Of a DNA stretch of 64,000 bases, positions 45,401-58,369 are shown piece by piece. The DNA is from Phycomyces blakesleeanus NRRL 1555(-) (Eukaryota; Mucoromycota; Mucoromycetes; Mucorales; Phycomycetaceae): NCBI RefSeq assembly GCF_001638985.1, contig NW_017265134.1:186001-250000 (forward strand), read 5' to 3'. A program made the translations under genes and the position numbers. Numbering within the stretch: the first letter of the stretch is position 1; every line of letters begins with the position of its first letter. Below the pieces are notes generated by a model. The model worked only from the letters and a program-made list of their open reading frames with translations, was not told the origin of the DNA and searched no databases.

Positions 45401-48400
45401 TCAAAAAGGTTGTTCCTGTAGTCAGCTTTATAAGTAAATAAAAGCATAATAGTTAATCTCATCGTATTTTATTTATAGGAGAAGGTAGAGACTTACATTT
45501 TGTAGGAAAGTTTTCATTATATTCCAGTATTCGCTTTGACAGGTCTTCAAGTAATCAAATAGCCCAAGGACAACATCACATGTAAATTCGTCCTTAATTT
45601 GAGCGATTATGATGGGTGCGAACTCGATAATGTTTGATGAAATACAGTAGTTAATCTATAAAAGCAGGTATGAGTTAATATGAAAGAGTCCACTGGATTA
45701 AATAAAAGCGTTTACATAATCGCTATATTTCTGGTATATCGTTAGCTTCTCGGTGTGGGTTTTTTGGCTCAATACGCCAGTAAGACCCTAATAGAAAAAC
45801 GTTAGAATCAAGAAATGAAAACACGTACACTAAATTTAGTCAGTACTTACAAGAAGAGCAGAGCCCTGTGAAGTCGCAAGTCCTTTTTGATTAAATGCAA
45901 TTTTAAGAATATTTCCTAAAATATCAATCCAGGTAGGCTCGTCTGTTGAACAGAGTTCGATAAATTTGTCTAAAAGCTGACAACAGTAATCTGCAGCAGA
46001 ATCTACATTGGCTCCTCGCTTGTGCAACTCTTTACAAACGATATCAAGGAGGCCAGATAGCTGTAAAATTTTGATTCCTTCCACCTTCTGTTGTATATCG
46101 CTGAGGGAAGCTATTTTTTTTTACCGTTAATTTTATGTAAGAAAAAAACGATCTAAATACATATAGCTCTTACCTTGATCAAGCTCTAAATCATTTAAGT
46201 CGACGCCGGATAATTGTAAGACAGATGCAATTGCAGCTGCAAAAGAGTGTGTAAATTCTATTGAGGCTTTTCCTTTCATTTGGTACAATAAACTCTTGAG
46301 CATGTTTTGAATAATTTTATAGTTGACATGGGCCAATAATCCTCCTTGTTCTGTATGCAAAGGTTCAATAATTCTTTTAGGTAAAAGAAGCATCTCTGCA
46401 ATCATTCTAGCCATGCCACTACTTAGCAAAAGTCCAGACTTCTCTAAGATTGAGATTGATTCATGGCCTCCAACGTAGACAATCGAGTGCAAAAATGCAC
46501 ATAGTCGGAATACTCCATATGCATACAGTGCTTTGACTTTGGACCTATTTGATGAATTTTCTGTTTTCCAGTTTTCAATTACTCTGTGTGGTGGATTTTC
46601 TACAAAAAAAATTAGAGTCGAAAGAAGTACTGAAGTTTCGTCTTGAAACAGTTTTTTGCTGTCCAGAATTTCTCTTTCAATCAACCAAGTGTATCCATTC
46701 ATTGCACAATTCAACTGTCTTATCCATAGTATATACGATGACACACGCATACTCTTGGAATTGGATGAATTTTTGAGGCGAGAAGTCTCATAGATGTCTG
46801 TTACAAATGCGTTTGTTTTCGATTGTTGCTTTTCTAGCCATTCCTTAGCACTGACATCTAAAAACAAATATTTGTTTTAGAATACTTCAATTATCAGAGT
46901 ATATTATAACGAACTTGAGGCAAGTGTGACAAACTGGTCAAAGAATTCCATGCAGGCATTTGAATACTCTTTCTGTGGTTGTGCTGATTCTCTAAAGCTC
47001 CATTCGACAGCATATGCAAGGTCCGTTTTTTCTAAAGTGACAAATGGTCTTCTAACCGGCGATTCGTTTAAAAACATAGATATATGTTTTCTTAACGTTT
47101 CTTTGATATTGCTAATGGCCGTTTTTGTTTGCTCTTGAGTACCTATGTATATGTATATGTATATAGAGTATGTACAGTATGTCAGTAAGCATTTTTGTTT
47201 GCTTTAGAGATGTTAATTTTACCAATTGAGGGATGGTCATCTTCTGCTAATCTCAAACTAAGCATAAACCTTCCAAAAAGCTCTAGCGTATATTCATTCA
47301 CAAGATCATATTCCTCTTGGAAAAGTGGGTAGATTCGGTTAAATATCAGAGCCGCGGCAAGTCTTTTGGATGCACTTGGATGAGATGCCAAGGCGTGCAA
47401 ACGGTTAAGTAAAGACTTGATATTCATAGGTACTTCTTTCGAGTGTTTTCCGCTTCTTTGAGAGGATGATTTGGCGAATTCATACAGACAGTCTGCACCA
47501 TAGTCACAAAGACCAGCATTTGTACTACAGGTTGCATCTATGCATACTTGTAAGAGGGTTATTGTTTCTGGACTTTCACTTTGTGAGTTGTCTGTCAGCC
47601 AGTGAATCAGTTGTGGAGTCAATGATCTGAACATAGCTCTTGAGATTTGATCAGAGTCTATTGCAAGCCGAAGAATAACGGGGAATATCTGTGTATATAT
47701 CTTGTGATACTGTGATTCCTCTTTTTGATGTCTGCTTCTTTTTTCAAAAGCATTTCTTCCCACCATGACCAATACAATTCCGTGCAGAAGTTCACAGGCG
47801 GCAACCTTGGTTTGTCTATCTGGAGAAAGTTCGGCAAGTTCGCAGATTCTGGGCAAGAGCTCATCTAGTCATAAAATTTAATATGTTTCATTTTCTTGTG
47901 TAATTTAAGCTTTTTTCTATTTTTTTGTTACCTAAAGTAAGTTCAATATTGGCATTTGGAAAAGGTATACAAAGTTTGAGGTTTCTGTTTGAATCCCATG
48001 CAAGCAGTTGACTGATACTTGTGTCTCTCACGGCCTCTTGATCATTAAGACCAGAATGGCTCTTATGACCTCTTTGGATACTATCTTCAGGTCCTTGAGG
48101 TGTTAGCATAAGCTTGTTGAGACCACCTAATCTACCCAAGGAGCGCATCATTCGTAATTGTGTTTCTTGCAAGACTTCGAATTCAGCCCACGGCTTGTGA
48201 AATTCAGGTAACATGCGATCCTGGCTCTTTTGCTGAGCTTTTATAGTTGCCGGTCGTATATGTCTGTATCGTCTTCCTTTGAAATTGATTTTACTGTTTG
48301 CTCGAAGGTCCAGCATAAGGTATTCGTTCATCAGTGGGAGTAATGCGGAGACATGAATCAAGTCTTCTGAAATCTCGGTTCCTGATTCAAATAATTTCTC

Positions 48401-51366
48401 AAAAGCATCCATAGCTGTAGTTGCCAAAGGGCTGTAAGATAAACCAAGTCGTAACGCTGTCTGCATTGGAGGTACGAGCTCAGATATTTCAAAAAATTCT
48501 CGTGGACATGCCAAAACTAATCTCAAACAGGAGGCCAGTAGTTCATCTTTGTATTGTTGAAGTCTGTGCCACACTTCTTTCAAATATCTGCGTAAGTCTA
48601 CAAAGGCGCTGTATGTATATGTCTGCCGGAAGAAAATTTTAAAGATATATTTTTAGTTGGTCAATTTACTGTTAGTACTATGTTTTTACTATGTTTTTAC
48701 CTGAGTTTCAGTCGACATAAAGACAATATCAGATCGTTCTTGTTGTTCTTTCATGTATACTTCCTTATATCCGTTGAATATTCCAAGCTTTTCTGACGTA
48801 CTCAACACTGTAGCAATCATCTTATATATTCCACTAACTAAAGGGTGTTTTCCACTGAGTTCAATTAAATTTGTTTCAACAATATAAATACAGCTAGCCA
48901 TTCGTTCGTTATTGAGATATGGTATCAGATAACACCAGAAGTCAACTAAATTTTGGAAAAGAACAAAATCTTCCTCGTTTACTGGTACCAATGAGTTCAA
49001 AGTAGGAGTAATAATTTGACCCTCTTCTTCTGCTTCCTGGATGTTCTCATCGCCATTTTCGATCTTTTTTACTTCCAGGTTGAACGTCTTTACAATTCTC
49101 AGAAAAGTATTTAAAAATTCGTCGTAAAGTATATCAGCAAAATGCTTTCGGCTGGCCTTGTCCACACGACTGAATTTATCTTCTCTGCCCTCCTGGTTAA
49201 GAATAGCTCTCCAAAATCCATAAAAGATAAGGTAGGCTGCGTTGTACTCCTGAAGAGTGTACTTGTTACTCGATGTACACATCATTGCGTTGTAAACTGA
49301 AATAAAGACATTATTGATGTGTGAGTATACAGACAATTTTAAGTTTCTATCTTAACAAGTAACATACAGAATTTTTCTGCGAATCTCTTTAATGTTCCTT
49401 CTCCTTTTTCATAAAGCATCCACAGAAGATCCTGTGTAGCCTCTTTTCCGGATGCTCGATAAGCATGATACTGGCGAGTATAATTGACAATATACAAATT
49501 CATCAACTTTGTAATTGTTACCATAATGGAATCTGGTATGACATCCATTGCATGACAGAACTGACATAATGTTTGAACAAATGGTGGTATGTATCTTATA
49601 AGGCGCGCCTTGTATCTATTCTCACTATATAATTTGCGTTATTTAGAATGCCTTGAGATTGGTCACCACTTACTCTGAATAGAACCACCCAGATTTTTCG
49701 ATGAGTGTTTCATATAATTCTTTGACTTCTTTTGGACTCGTATATATAGTACATGCTTTCGCAAAGTATCCGATACTTCGAATTATCATCGATAAACCAG
49801 TGAACCATGTTTCAGTTTGCTTTGCATCTATAGTGTTAAAAAGCTTCTCAAGAAGAAACTACAAAGTATAGTTAGCTTTATTTAATATATAGCTATATAT
49901 TAAACTACTGACTTTGAGAATTTCTTGTCCCTCTTCTGATTTTGTTGCGCTTTTGGACAGACTTGCTGCGACCTACAAAAAATGAACTAATGTTAAATTT
50001 GGGGGTCAAAGTCCAAAGGATCGCTGTAAAACATGTATCACCTGCTCCAAAAAGGACTCCATAGCCAGGTGAGCCGATTTAGCTATGTCTTTATTTTTAC
50101 TGTTACCCAGAGTAGCAAGATACATGTATATCAATTTACTGTCTTTGACTAGATATTTGCCAAAGATATTCATGTGGTTCGCAATCAACTCGAGCACAGC
50201 TAAATTATCGAAGGTTAGTCCCAAATGCTGATAGATTATTCGATCTTTCTCATCTTACCCCTGGGTGCAGCGTAACGAGTTAAGTCTTCGGGCATATTTA
50301 ACAAAGCTAGAACTGCCTTGTACAGCTTCTCGCTATCAAGGGAATCTGTTCCATTGTGTTATTTTGGATTTTGATTATGCAGACCCCTATTAGGATGTCG
50401 TACACGAGTACATTACCAGAAACTGATGGATACAATGGACTCGAAATAAAAGCAGTTAATCCTTCAAGTATATCAGCGATATATTGATTGTTTGATATTT
50501 CATTTTTAAATAGCTCTTTATCCAAGTCATCAATACACCATCCTAAATATGTATGGGCTTTTCTTTCATCAAGTGCGTCTGGATAGAATTTCCCTATTGA
50601 TCCAAGTAATATAATGACCTTTCCCTTTGTCGATAAAGGAACATGGCTAGCTGAAAGTGTAAATTCTTTGGCGAAACTATATTAAATAAAGAATTAATTA
50701 AACTAGATGAATAATATTGGCAAGCAAAAGTCTTACTGTTCGTAAAGATCTTTGCAGACCAGTACAGTAATATCCAAGCCATTCTTTTTGGCATTAATCA
50801 ATGCTGAGATCACATTAATCGCTGCATTTCGCAGACGAGCTGATTTTGTAAAGGACAGTTTTAAACAACATTTCTACAGTTAGGTTTAAGCGTAAAAGAT
50901 TAGAAGAGGAGTAAGGTAATGGATTTTAAGAAGACTAACTTTAATTGAGTCCCAGTATGGTTGTAATGACAACCCAGCCTTTGGTATAAAATATGCCAAA
51001 AAGTCCAAAAGCGTTAGTTGTGCCTTTAAAAAGTCTTGTTTCTGTTCATTTCCGCCGATGCCTATAATACAAAGAATTCCGTATTCAGGGTGGAATAAAA
51101 CAGGAGGAAGTGTATCTGTAATATAGAATTCATAATAGATATTGTGCGCTTAAATACACTTTTGATTTCTGATCGTAAGATAAAACGGCATTACCAAGTT
51201 CATTGTCTGGTACTTCAGACATGGCTAGCACAGTTATTCCAGTTGCCAATGATGCTGGGTCAGAGGTACGCGAAATTCTGGGAACTTTGGATGACTTCAA
51301 TAATGTTTTTTTTCTGCATTCATTTAGTTCATGTAGTAGATCCTCAATCCTTGACACTTGTGACAT
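34441..51366 (-). CDS. PRKDC: DNA-dependent protein kinase catalytic subunit (DNA-PKcs), many exons
   Basis: A 17-kb gene with several dozen short introns, coding for a protein of roughly 4,000 residues. Animal DNA-PKcs binds Ku at broken DNA ends and drives non-homologous end joining. Identity is clear in the HEAT-repeat part (QYKDELLASCL...LGLSYSPLA in exon 47888-48583, and DRQTKVAACELLHG followed by PQLIHWLTDN in 47182-47856), in the FAT part (YPDHILDPMDAWDDIIEAR) and at the C-terminus. The kinase domain has GGEDLRLDQRIQQLF, catalytic loop GDRHMENF (35380-35403) and IDFGYAFG (DFG at 35271-35279), all whole. The last residues ATDPNILGRMWVGWASYL are an almost animal-like FATC. Start MSQVSRIEDLLHEL at 51366 is chosen because it opens the first exon; an in-frame Met lies at 51444. 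No frameshift was noticed. The TQ-rich ABCDE phosphorylation cluster of animals is not obvious. Confidence 0.93.
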
Positions 51367-52599
51367 TGAGAATGATGTATAAGAAAACAAGCAAGATGTC
51401 GGACACAAATGAAGGCATATTTGAATAATAAATGTGGCTTGCACAGACTCAACTTCGCAAATATCCAGTTCAAGAAACTAGGGCATTCACGCTTGTATAT
51501 CTATATTAATCTAATAGGTCCAACTTATTAGTTTGTGATTTGTGAAAATTCAATATTTTTGGATAATTTTAAATGTTGATAAAAAGATGCTCAATGATAT
51601 TATATGATTTGATGCTTATTTTTATATTGTACTATTTTATTTCATTTTAAAGAATAAATAATATTGTGGAATATATCACTCTGGTTCAATTAATTATTTG
51701 TACAGAATCTATGGCTTTATCCTTCATACTACAGTATTTGCCTTAAAAGAATATGACATTCTAATATAGTTGCAGACTTTCTTTAACACATCATTGGGTT
51801 TCGTTTTTCTTATCATTATATTAATTAAAATGTTTATTATGCCCAAAATACAGAATGGTTACACTAATGGTTCACGCATCAGACTTCCATATTTAATAAT
51901 AACTGAAGGTGATATAAGCGGCTTTTAACAATGTGGATTTTAGTAAGAGATTTAGGAAGATATTTCGGGATCTTCCTTTTTTCTCTTATTTTTTTTCTAT
52001 CCTACCCAGTCTTTTATTATATATAGCTTTGTGCCACTAATACACATTTTGTAATATATATATATGTGTGGGTGTAATAAAATAGCTATCTAGCGTACGA
52101 CTTCAAAAATGCTATACTCTAACATTAAATGCTGGCTCCAATATTGGAAGAGTTATGCCCTTAAGATGGCAGCTGGATAGACTTTCCTGACTGTTTTTTA
52201 TGCTAAACATAGAGACCATGACTTAAAATGAGTAGGTTTAGATGTCAATTGAAAGATGAGGTGTTAAACTATTTAAACTTTCGAGTAAAAACTATTCTCT
52301 AAATAAAAATAATGAATGAGATTATGCTCCAATTGCAATGCTAATGATGCCATGAAAATACAAAGGAAGTATGTTATATATGCTTAGGAAAATTTAGCAC
52401 AGGCATATAGTTGCCACTTGGGCTTCAATATTATGTGCTTGCGATCCTCGCCTTTTTTTTTGGCTTTACACAATTATCTGCTGTAGATATACATAAAGAT
52501 TGAAAAGCATAGCATTTGCCAACTTCATAAAAACCAATAGTCATACTATTTATATTGTCTCTTTAAATTGTACCATAGTAAATCTCCGTAAATTTGCTG

Positions 52600-53068
52600 C
52601 TTTTTATAAACAGTATACGGATGTCTCTTTCTTTGGTGATGTGATAAGGGGTAAAAACCAAGGCAAAATTTCTCTTTGTGGGATGCAGTCTGCTTATGGA
52701 CAGATTTTTATAGCGTTATATGATAATTGCGATGGCTTTCATGATATTAGTAGAAGTTATACAAGAGAATATTACGCATGTGCAAGATCAAGACGCCTAA
52801 GACAAATTTGTAGGAGAAGAGTACAAACTATTAACATGATGTGTTTTTTGTTAAGCTGCCCACCGCAAATACTGCCTACCCCTCTTCACCAACTTATAAA
52901 ATACTAAGCTTTTTATTGTTTTTTTTTGGTAGTAGCATATTTGGGAAGAAGTGTACATAGTTTGCGGTCACCAAATGGGTGTAACTGATGTCTTGTATCA
53001 ACAATTGAAAAACAGACAAGAATTAGGATCTGTACTGATGGAAACAGTTGACCTTCTCACTCCATGGT
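52600..53068 (+). CDS. Possible small gene or gene remnant, unknown
   Basis: After an acceptor-like TTTTTATAAACAG (to 52612) an open frame reads YTDVSFFGDVIRGKNQG, then SLCGMQSAYGQIFIALYD and a basic YACARSRRLRQICRRRV. After a possible intron (about 52839-52933) a second stretch reads VYIVCGHQMGVTDVLYQQL to LLTPW before a GTAATG-like donor at 53068. Codon use looks coding-like compared with the flanks, but no start exon and no family could be recognised. It may also be a pseudogene. Confidence 0.25.
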
Positions 53069-54666
53069 AATGTAATATACCTACTTTAGCTTTGTACTAA
53101 TATATAATTATTCTCATTATAGTCCTTTCACTCTCTCAAAAAACCAAAGTCACTTTTATTATCATCACTATTTGCGATGAACTTGCTTGCTCAACCTGCT
53201 GGATAGTATGGCAGCATGATAGAAGCGCAGAAAAAAAATTGGAATTGTACAACAGGTAATAAGTGGCCAAGCCCAACTATTAATCTTTGCAAGGGACCAT
53301 TTGTTCATTTTTTTATATATCACCGTACGGAGCATAGCTGCTGCTTACAACAGGCTTTAGATATTTGCAGGTAAATTACCTATAGTGTAATCAGTACTTG
53401 TCCAAAAACTAATAGCCAATCGTCTTGGTTTTTCTCTCTCTTCATCTTAAACCGATTTCTCATTAGTCTAACAAAACTCAGCAATTCTCAATCTCAAATA
53501 TAAACACTGTAGTGTATCAGGAAAAACCATGCTCTCTTACTTTTAGCTGACTACTATCTGTAATGCTGTGTCAGATACTTTGTTTCATCATTACTTCTTT
53601 TACATAATGATTTCCCCCTCTTATATCCAAGGTGTTCTTTCTTTTATTTCACGTTAATTATTCCTCGGCCCTCATTGGGTGGTATATATGCCACAGTTCG
53701 CAAGAGCTAGAAAAGTCCGCAATAAAATATTTTCATCTGTATCAGGACGGAGTAAAATGCCTGGAGAGATAGGTATGGTTAAAAGATGATAAGTGACTTA
53801 TTGAAGAATAATAATCATCATATGATGTGCTCAAAGTACTGATTATCCGAAAGTATTGTACGTTTGGTTATAATATATTATACAGAAAGAAGCGTAATGG
53901 TAAATAAGCTTACAATAGAGCAATAAAACAGTTCTCCTGTGCTGACAAGGGGAGGAGGTAGTGAAGTACAAAATGGACCAAAAGATCTAAATAAGGAAGA
54001 TGATCTAACGAGATTGTAATGCGAGTTTCTAGATCTTAAGACTTAGGCTATCTTGACCATTGACTATACTTGTGCATGATATATAAAACCGACAACTGTT
54101 AAATAAAATATATTAGCTTGGAAAAATAGAACTATCTAAAACCATTAGATTATTTAAAACGCTTATCGATAAGCTATTAATTCAAATTGGTCTGTGCTTA
54201 CTCGACTTGTGCAAATACCATTCGCCAACCTACCGAGGGACTTTAAAGTATTTTTCTTCTTCTTATCGTGTAGATACTCAAAACAAGTAAAGGGCTATAC
54301 AGTACATCTATCTAATGTAATTTTCGTTTTATTTCTCCCTTTTTATATTCCTATCACTGATACAAAATCTTTAATACCTCTTTTAAATATTTTTTCATTT
54401 TATATTGGTTTTATTCAACCCATTTCATTTCTCCTTTTAAAGCTTTGATATAATCTATAATACTAAGAGAAAAGAAATACCTAGAATAAACCTTATTACA
54501 TACCCTTTTTCTCTTTCTCTCTTTTTCTCATATGCTAATCCTAATGATATAATCGATTTCTTGTATTTAAAAAAAAAAGTTTGCTACACCCAAAGGTTTC
54601 AAAAAAAAAAACGAATGACAAGTCACAGCCAAAAATCATTACCAAAAGCCAACATCTCCTCGCAAA

Positions 54667-54705
54667 TTTTTTCTTCTTCTTCTTCTTCTTCTTTTTTCTT
54701 CTTCT
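54667..54705 (+). promoter_or_regulatory. CTT-rich pyrimidine tract before the HPRT start
   Basis: An almost pure TTC/CTT run of about 39 bp lies 29 bp upstream of the HPRT ATG. Such CT-rich tracts near the transcription start are common in highly expressed fungal genes. Role inferred from position. Confidence 0.45.
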
Positions 54706-54733
54706 CGTTCGCTGAGTTCGACACATATACATC

Positions 54734-55696
54734 ATGCCTATGGAACCTTCAAAGTGGATTGACGTGACCGTCGAGAAAAACCATTACTCGCTTGACCATT
54801 TTGTCATTCCTACCCATTATGAGAAGGACGTTTCTAGTATTCTCATTCCCCATGGTGTGATCATGGTAATGAGTGGTTAAATAAAGTTCAGAGTACTATA
54901 GGCCATATGTTTGTATCAAGTGCTTACGCTGTGGTTGATTAGGACAGAGTAGATAAGCTTGCTCGTATGATTGTCGATGAAGCCACTGGTCCTTTGGGTA
55001 TGTTTCGAGTGATAGGGTCTTCCTGAGGATTAATTTGGGGGTTGCTTTGCTGATTCGATATGCTATTAGTCGTGTGTTGTATCTTGAAGGGTGGTCACCA
55101 GTACTTTGCCGACCTTGTAAACAGCATCAAGAAGCTTACCACCAAGGCTGGAACAAGTGTTCCATTGAGCCTTGAGTTTATCCGTGTTAAATCTTACAGA
55201 AACGATCAGTCTGAGGGTGTGACCATCTCTCTCACCGAGAACGAGTGCCGTGATTTCGAGGGAAAGGTGAGTAAAGGATGGTGTATATCTCTTTTTTTTT
55301 GTCTTGTAAATAGACTCATTTTTCTGATAATGTTTTATTTACTTTCTACATGAAAACAAAAGAACCTTTTGATTGTTGAAGATATCATTGATACCGGTGC
55401 TACCATGGTAAAGTTGCTTGAGAGACTTAGCCAGTACCAGCCCAAGTCTGTAAAGGTTACAAGTCTTTTGGTAAAGAAGACCCCTAAGAGCAATGGTTAT
55501 ATTCCCGATTACGTTGGCTTTGCTATCCCTGATGAGTTCGTTGTTGGTTACGCTCTTGACTACAATGAGTATTTCCGTGATCTTGACCATATCTGTGTCA
55601 TTAGTGTAAGTGAACATTCATGTTTTTGTGACTTGCGTTGTTAATTATATATTACTGTCTTTACAGGAACATGGCAAGAAAGCATATGCTGTGTAA
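54734..55696 (+). CDS. HPT1: Hypoxanthine(-guanine) phosphoribosyltransferase, five exons
   Basis: Exons 54734-54865, 54943-54997, 55070-55266, 55363-55605 and 55667-55696 join to a 218-residue protein, the same length as human HPRT. It salvages hypoxanthine and guanine by transfer of phosphoribose from PRPP, giving IMP and GMP in the cytosol. Key parts: FIPHGLIM-like [37 protein letters not shown], the PRPP loop [11 protein letters not shown], and [15 protein letters not shown] near the C-terminus. The exon 3 acceptor is the AG at 55068-55069, because only this restores the VCCILKGG motif. All borders are GT..AG. The gene looks intact and functional; xanthine use cannot be judged from sequence. 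Confidence 0.93.
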
Positions 55697-57202
55697 ATAA
55701 TCGAATAGTAGAATTATGAATAAACGATTATATATATATGTGTATATATACAATCTTTAAGACTGAAAGTTATGATACGGCTATCGTTTGAGCATATGTA
55801 TATATATATTTGCGTGTATTGAACCGTAGGTGTTTGTCTTTTCTTGAAACCCCAGTACTTGATCATTAGATTGCCCAACTGAAGGATGTTATTTATTAAA
55901 CAAAAAATCTTTCCTATAATATTGCGCGTCTCTTTTTCTATCGAATTGGATATCTTCCTCATAGTCTCGTATGTGGTAATATAAATGTCAGATTCTCAGC
56001 TATCATTTGTACAAACAGATGAAGTGTGATGGATTTCTATTACCAGTAAAACAAAACAAAAAAAAACTATTAGTAACATTGATTTTATTTGCGGGGTCTG
56101 TGGTTGCAAGGCAAGTAAAGTCCTGCGAAGTTGTATAATATACACTACAGAGTATAAAAAGATGATTAAAAAAAAGACTGATTATTTCCTACAACAATAA
56201 TGTATACTAGACTTGGTTACATGATGATTTGACGCAAGGGTCAATTGATAGATACGGCTGAATAACATCTGTGTTTGGGTTTTTCAAATGTTTACTGTGT
56301 ATTAGCTACAGTTTCAAGTATATATTACTTGGTTTCTACATAAAATATACAACCTGAAACTATGGCTGATATAGTAAAATTGAATCTGCGGACTGTTTAT
56401 CTATTGTTTTTTTGACTAACAACATCTTGACCTTGAGATAGCTAGCTCTCATGATAAACTTAGATCTTCTCTCAAAATCAAAAGTCATAGTAAATAGAGG
56501 TTTAAGGTTGTTATCTTTGCAGAGATAATGGAGATAACAACGAGGGTATAAACGGGTAAATAGATTATTCTGCTTTCAAACAGCAACTTATTGCGGTATA
56601 TTCTGACAAAAGAATATAGCCAACCAAATAGATATATACGCTAACTCAGTATTATCAGTGCTACAGTTATCAATCGGCGACTTTTTGTTTTATTTATTTA
56701 TTTAGTTTTTTGTTTTTTAATTGATAGTTTCTATAATACTATAAAGGTCTTTCAAATGGATAAACAAGAAATAAAGATTTATAATGGAATATGAAAGGTT
56801 TTTATTTCAAAATAATGTTTCTAAGGCATGTAGTTCATGATTTGCTATGTAGTGTTTTGATATGATGCGAATAATAAAAGCAAAAAAATAAAGCAAAAAT
56901 ATAAAAGTGAATAGAAGGTTGGTATATGATTTAACAGAAAAAAAAATACAGTGTGAAAGTAAGGAAAAATCTAAGAAAGTAAATGAATGTATAAGAAAGT
57001 ATATTGATGTCTAAGTGAATAAAATAATGAATTTAAGAGAAGATCAGTGCTTATGAGTTATATAAAGTGTATTATGTAATGTAATGTAGTGTATGCTGCT
57101 GTAAATTGTATGGGTATATGGCTCTATGATTGTGTGTATGCATCTGTATTGTGTTTTGCTGAGAAGAAATAGTGATATAGTTGGAATACTTGGTCTGATC
57201 GT
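55697..57202. other. Spacer between HPRT and HMG-box genes
   Basis: Convergent 3' regions of the two genes. AT-rich, with short TATATATATG repeats at about 55730-55750 and 55798-55810. No gene seen. Confidence 0.65.
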
Positions 57203-58369
57203 TTAGAAAGGAAACATGGTGGAGGCAAGGATGTCGTTGAAGCTCTGGTTACCAACGTATGAAAGATCTCTGGGTGGCGCAGAAGGCATCATGAGTAGGC
57301 TTGGATCGATGTAGGCTTCGGGTGTGGTCTGTTCATTGAGAACTCTTTCGTTTGAAAGCAAATATCCAAGGTAATCAGGGGAAGAGAAATCAGACCTGAT
57401 CATAGACCAGTATGCAGATTGGTCCAAGATAGGTGAATACTCGTAACCAGCAATGGGAGGGCTGCTCTTATATTCAAGAGGACTAAAACAGACACTTGAT
57501 CCACTCGAAGGTGAATTGTCATGATATACGGGTGTTGTTACAGGAGAAAATGGGTGAGTTTGCTGATGACTAGGAGTGATGTAAAAGTACTCTTCCGGCT
57601 GCGAAGGTACAAAGACATTTTGATAGAAAGGAGTTGGGATCGAGCAATCCAAAACATTTGAGGGTGGCGTAACAAGCTGGTCTTTTTCAGCGAAGCTATT
57701 GCAGTAATTCTGATCCACAACGTCTTTACCGACATACGAAACAAAGGAGTAATTGGGTTCGTGAATAGGTATATTTGACTCTTGTATTCCGGCAGTAGTA
57801 GTATAGGAGCTGCGAGAGGTAAATTCACAATCGGGTTTTTCAACAGTTGGAGTGAAATGGTAGGAAGCCTGGGAGGTTTCTTGTTTAAAAGTGAAATGCT
57901 TGGTTTCCTTGTAAATGGGAGTTTGTATTGCATTTGTTTTATTTTCTAATTTTCTTGGGTCGGTGTAAAGCAATTTCATCAAACGATTATTTTCAGCTGA
58001 ACGAGAGGTGAATGTGTCTTTGACTCGTCTGACATATTTTCTAGGCTTGTGTCCTGGTCTTTTGTTAGGCGAGTACTTGTAGTCAGGATGCCTAATATTC
58101 TTGTTTTAGTAAACTAATATAGATCACTTTAAAGCTTTTTCTGCTTACAATTTAGAGTGCTCAATCTTTGAAATGCGTGCTTTTTCACGATAAGGTTCTT
58201 TTTCATGTTCTGGTGTTTCTTTCCACCACTTGGCAATGATTTTGGAAATGTCTCGATGATTGGCTCCTGGGCAACGAGTAAGAATTTCGCCCTGTTTTTC
58301 AAGTCTGAAGGCCAGAAAGCAGTTCATGGGTCTGGGAATTTTTTTTGTTTGTTGTTTGTTGGCGTTCAT
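57203..58369 (-). CDS. HMG-box transcription factor (MATA/SOX-type), two exons
   Basis: Exon 1 is 58149-58369 and exon 2 57203-58091; they join to 369 residues. Residues about 11-85 form a sequence-specific HMG box: IPRPMNCFLAFRLEKQG, NHRDISKIIAKWWKE, then EHSKLHPDYKYSPNKRPGH across the splice site and a basic tail KPRKYVRRVK that may be a nuclear signal. This is the MATA/SOX-like class used in fungi for mating-type and developmental regulators. The rest is Ser/Thr/Pro/Tyr-rich and without a known domain, likely an activation region. The start MNANKQQTKK at 58369 is preferred; an in-frame Met lies at 58405. It is flanked by HPRT, not by the genes that usually flank zygomycete sex loci, so it is probably a paralogue rather than the sex locus. 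Confidence 0.88.

Larger units (their letters stand above)
51367..54733. other. Long AT-rich spacer between DNA-PKcs and HPRT genes
   Basis: Upstream regions of the two divergent genes. The sequence is AT-rich with a TATATATATATG run near 52055. One possible small gene is listed separately at 52600-53068. From 53090 to 54660 I see no gene or transposon. Confidence 0.6.

Noticed and set aside
34441..51366. Splitting the long minus-strand locus into several genes
   Set aside because: The exon order follows DNA-PKcs from N-terminal HEAT repeats to FATC without a gap or internal start/stop pair, so one gene is simpler.
51144..51428. 94-residue plus-strand ORF
   Set aside because: Antisense to the first exon of DNA-PKcs.
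57203..58369. HMG gene as the sex locus itself
   Set aside because: Neighbours are HPRT and a gene-poor spacer; no triose-phosphate transporter or RNA helicase gene, the usual flanks of zygomycete sex loci, is present.
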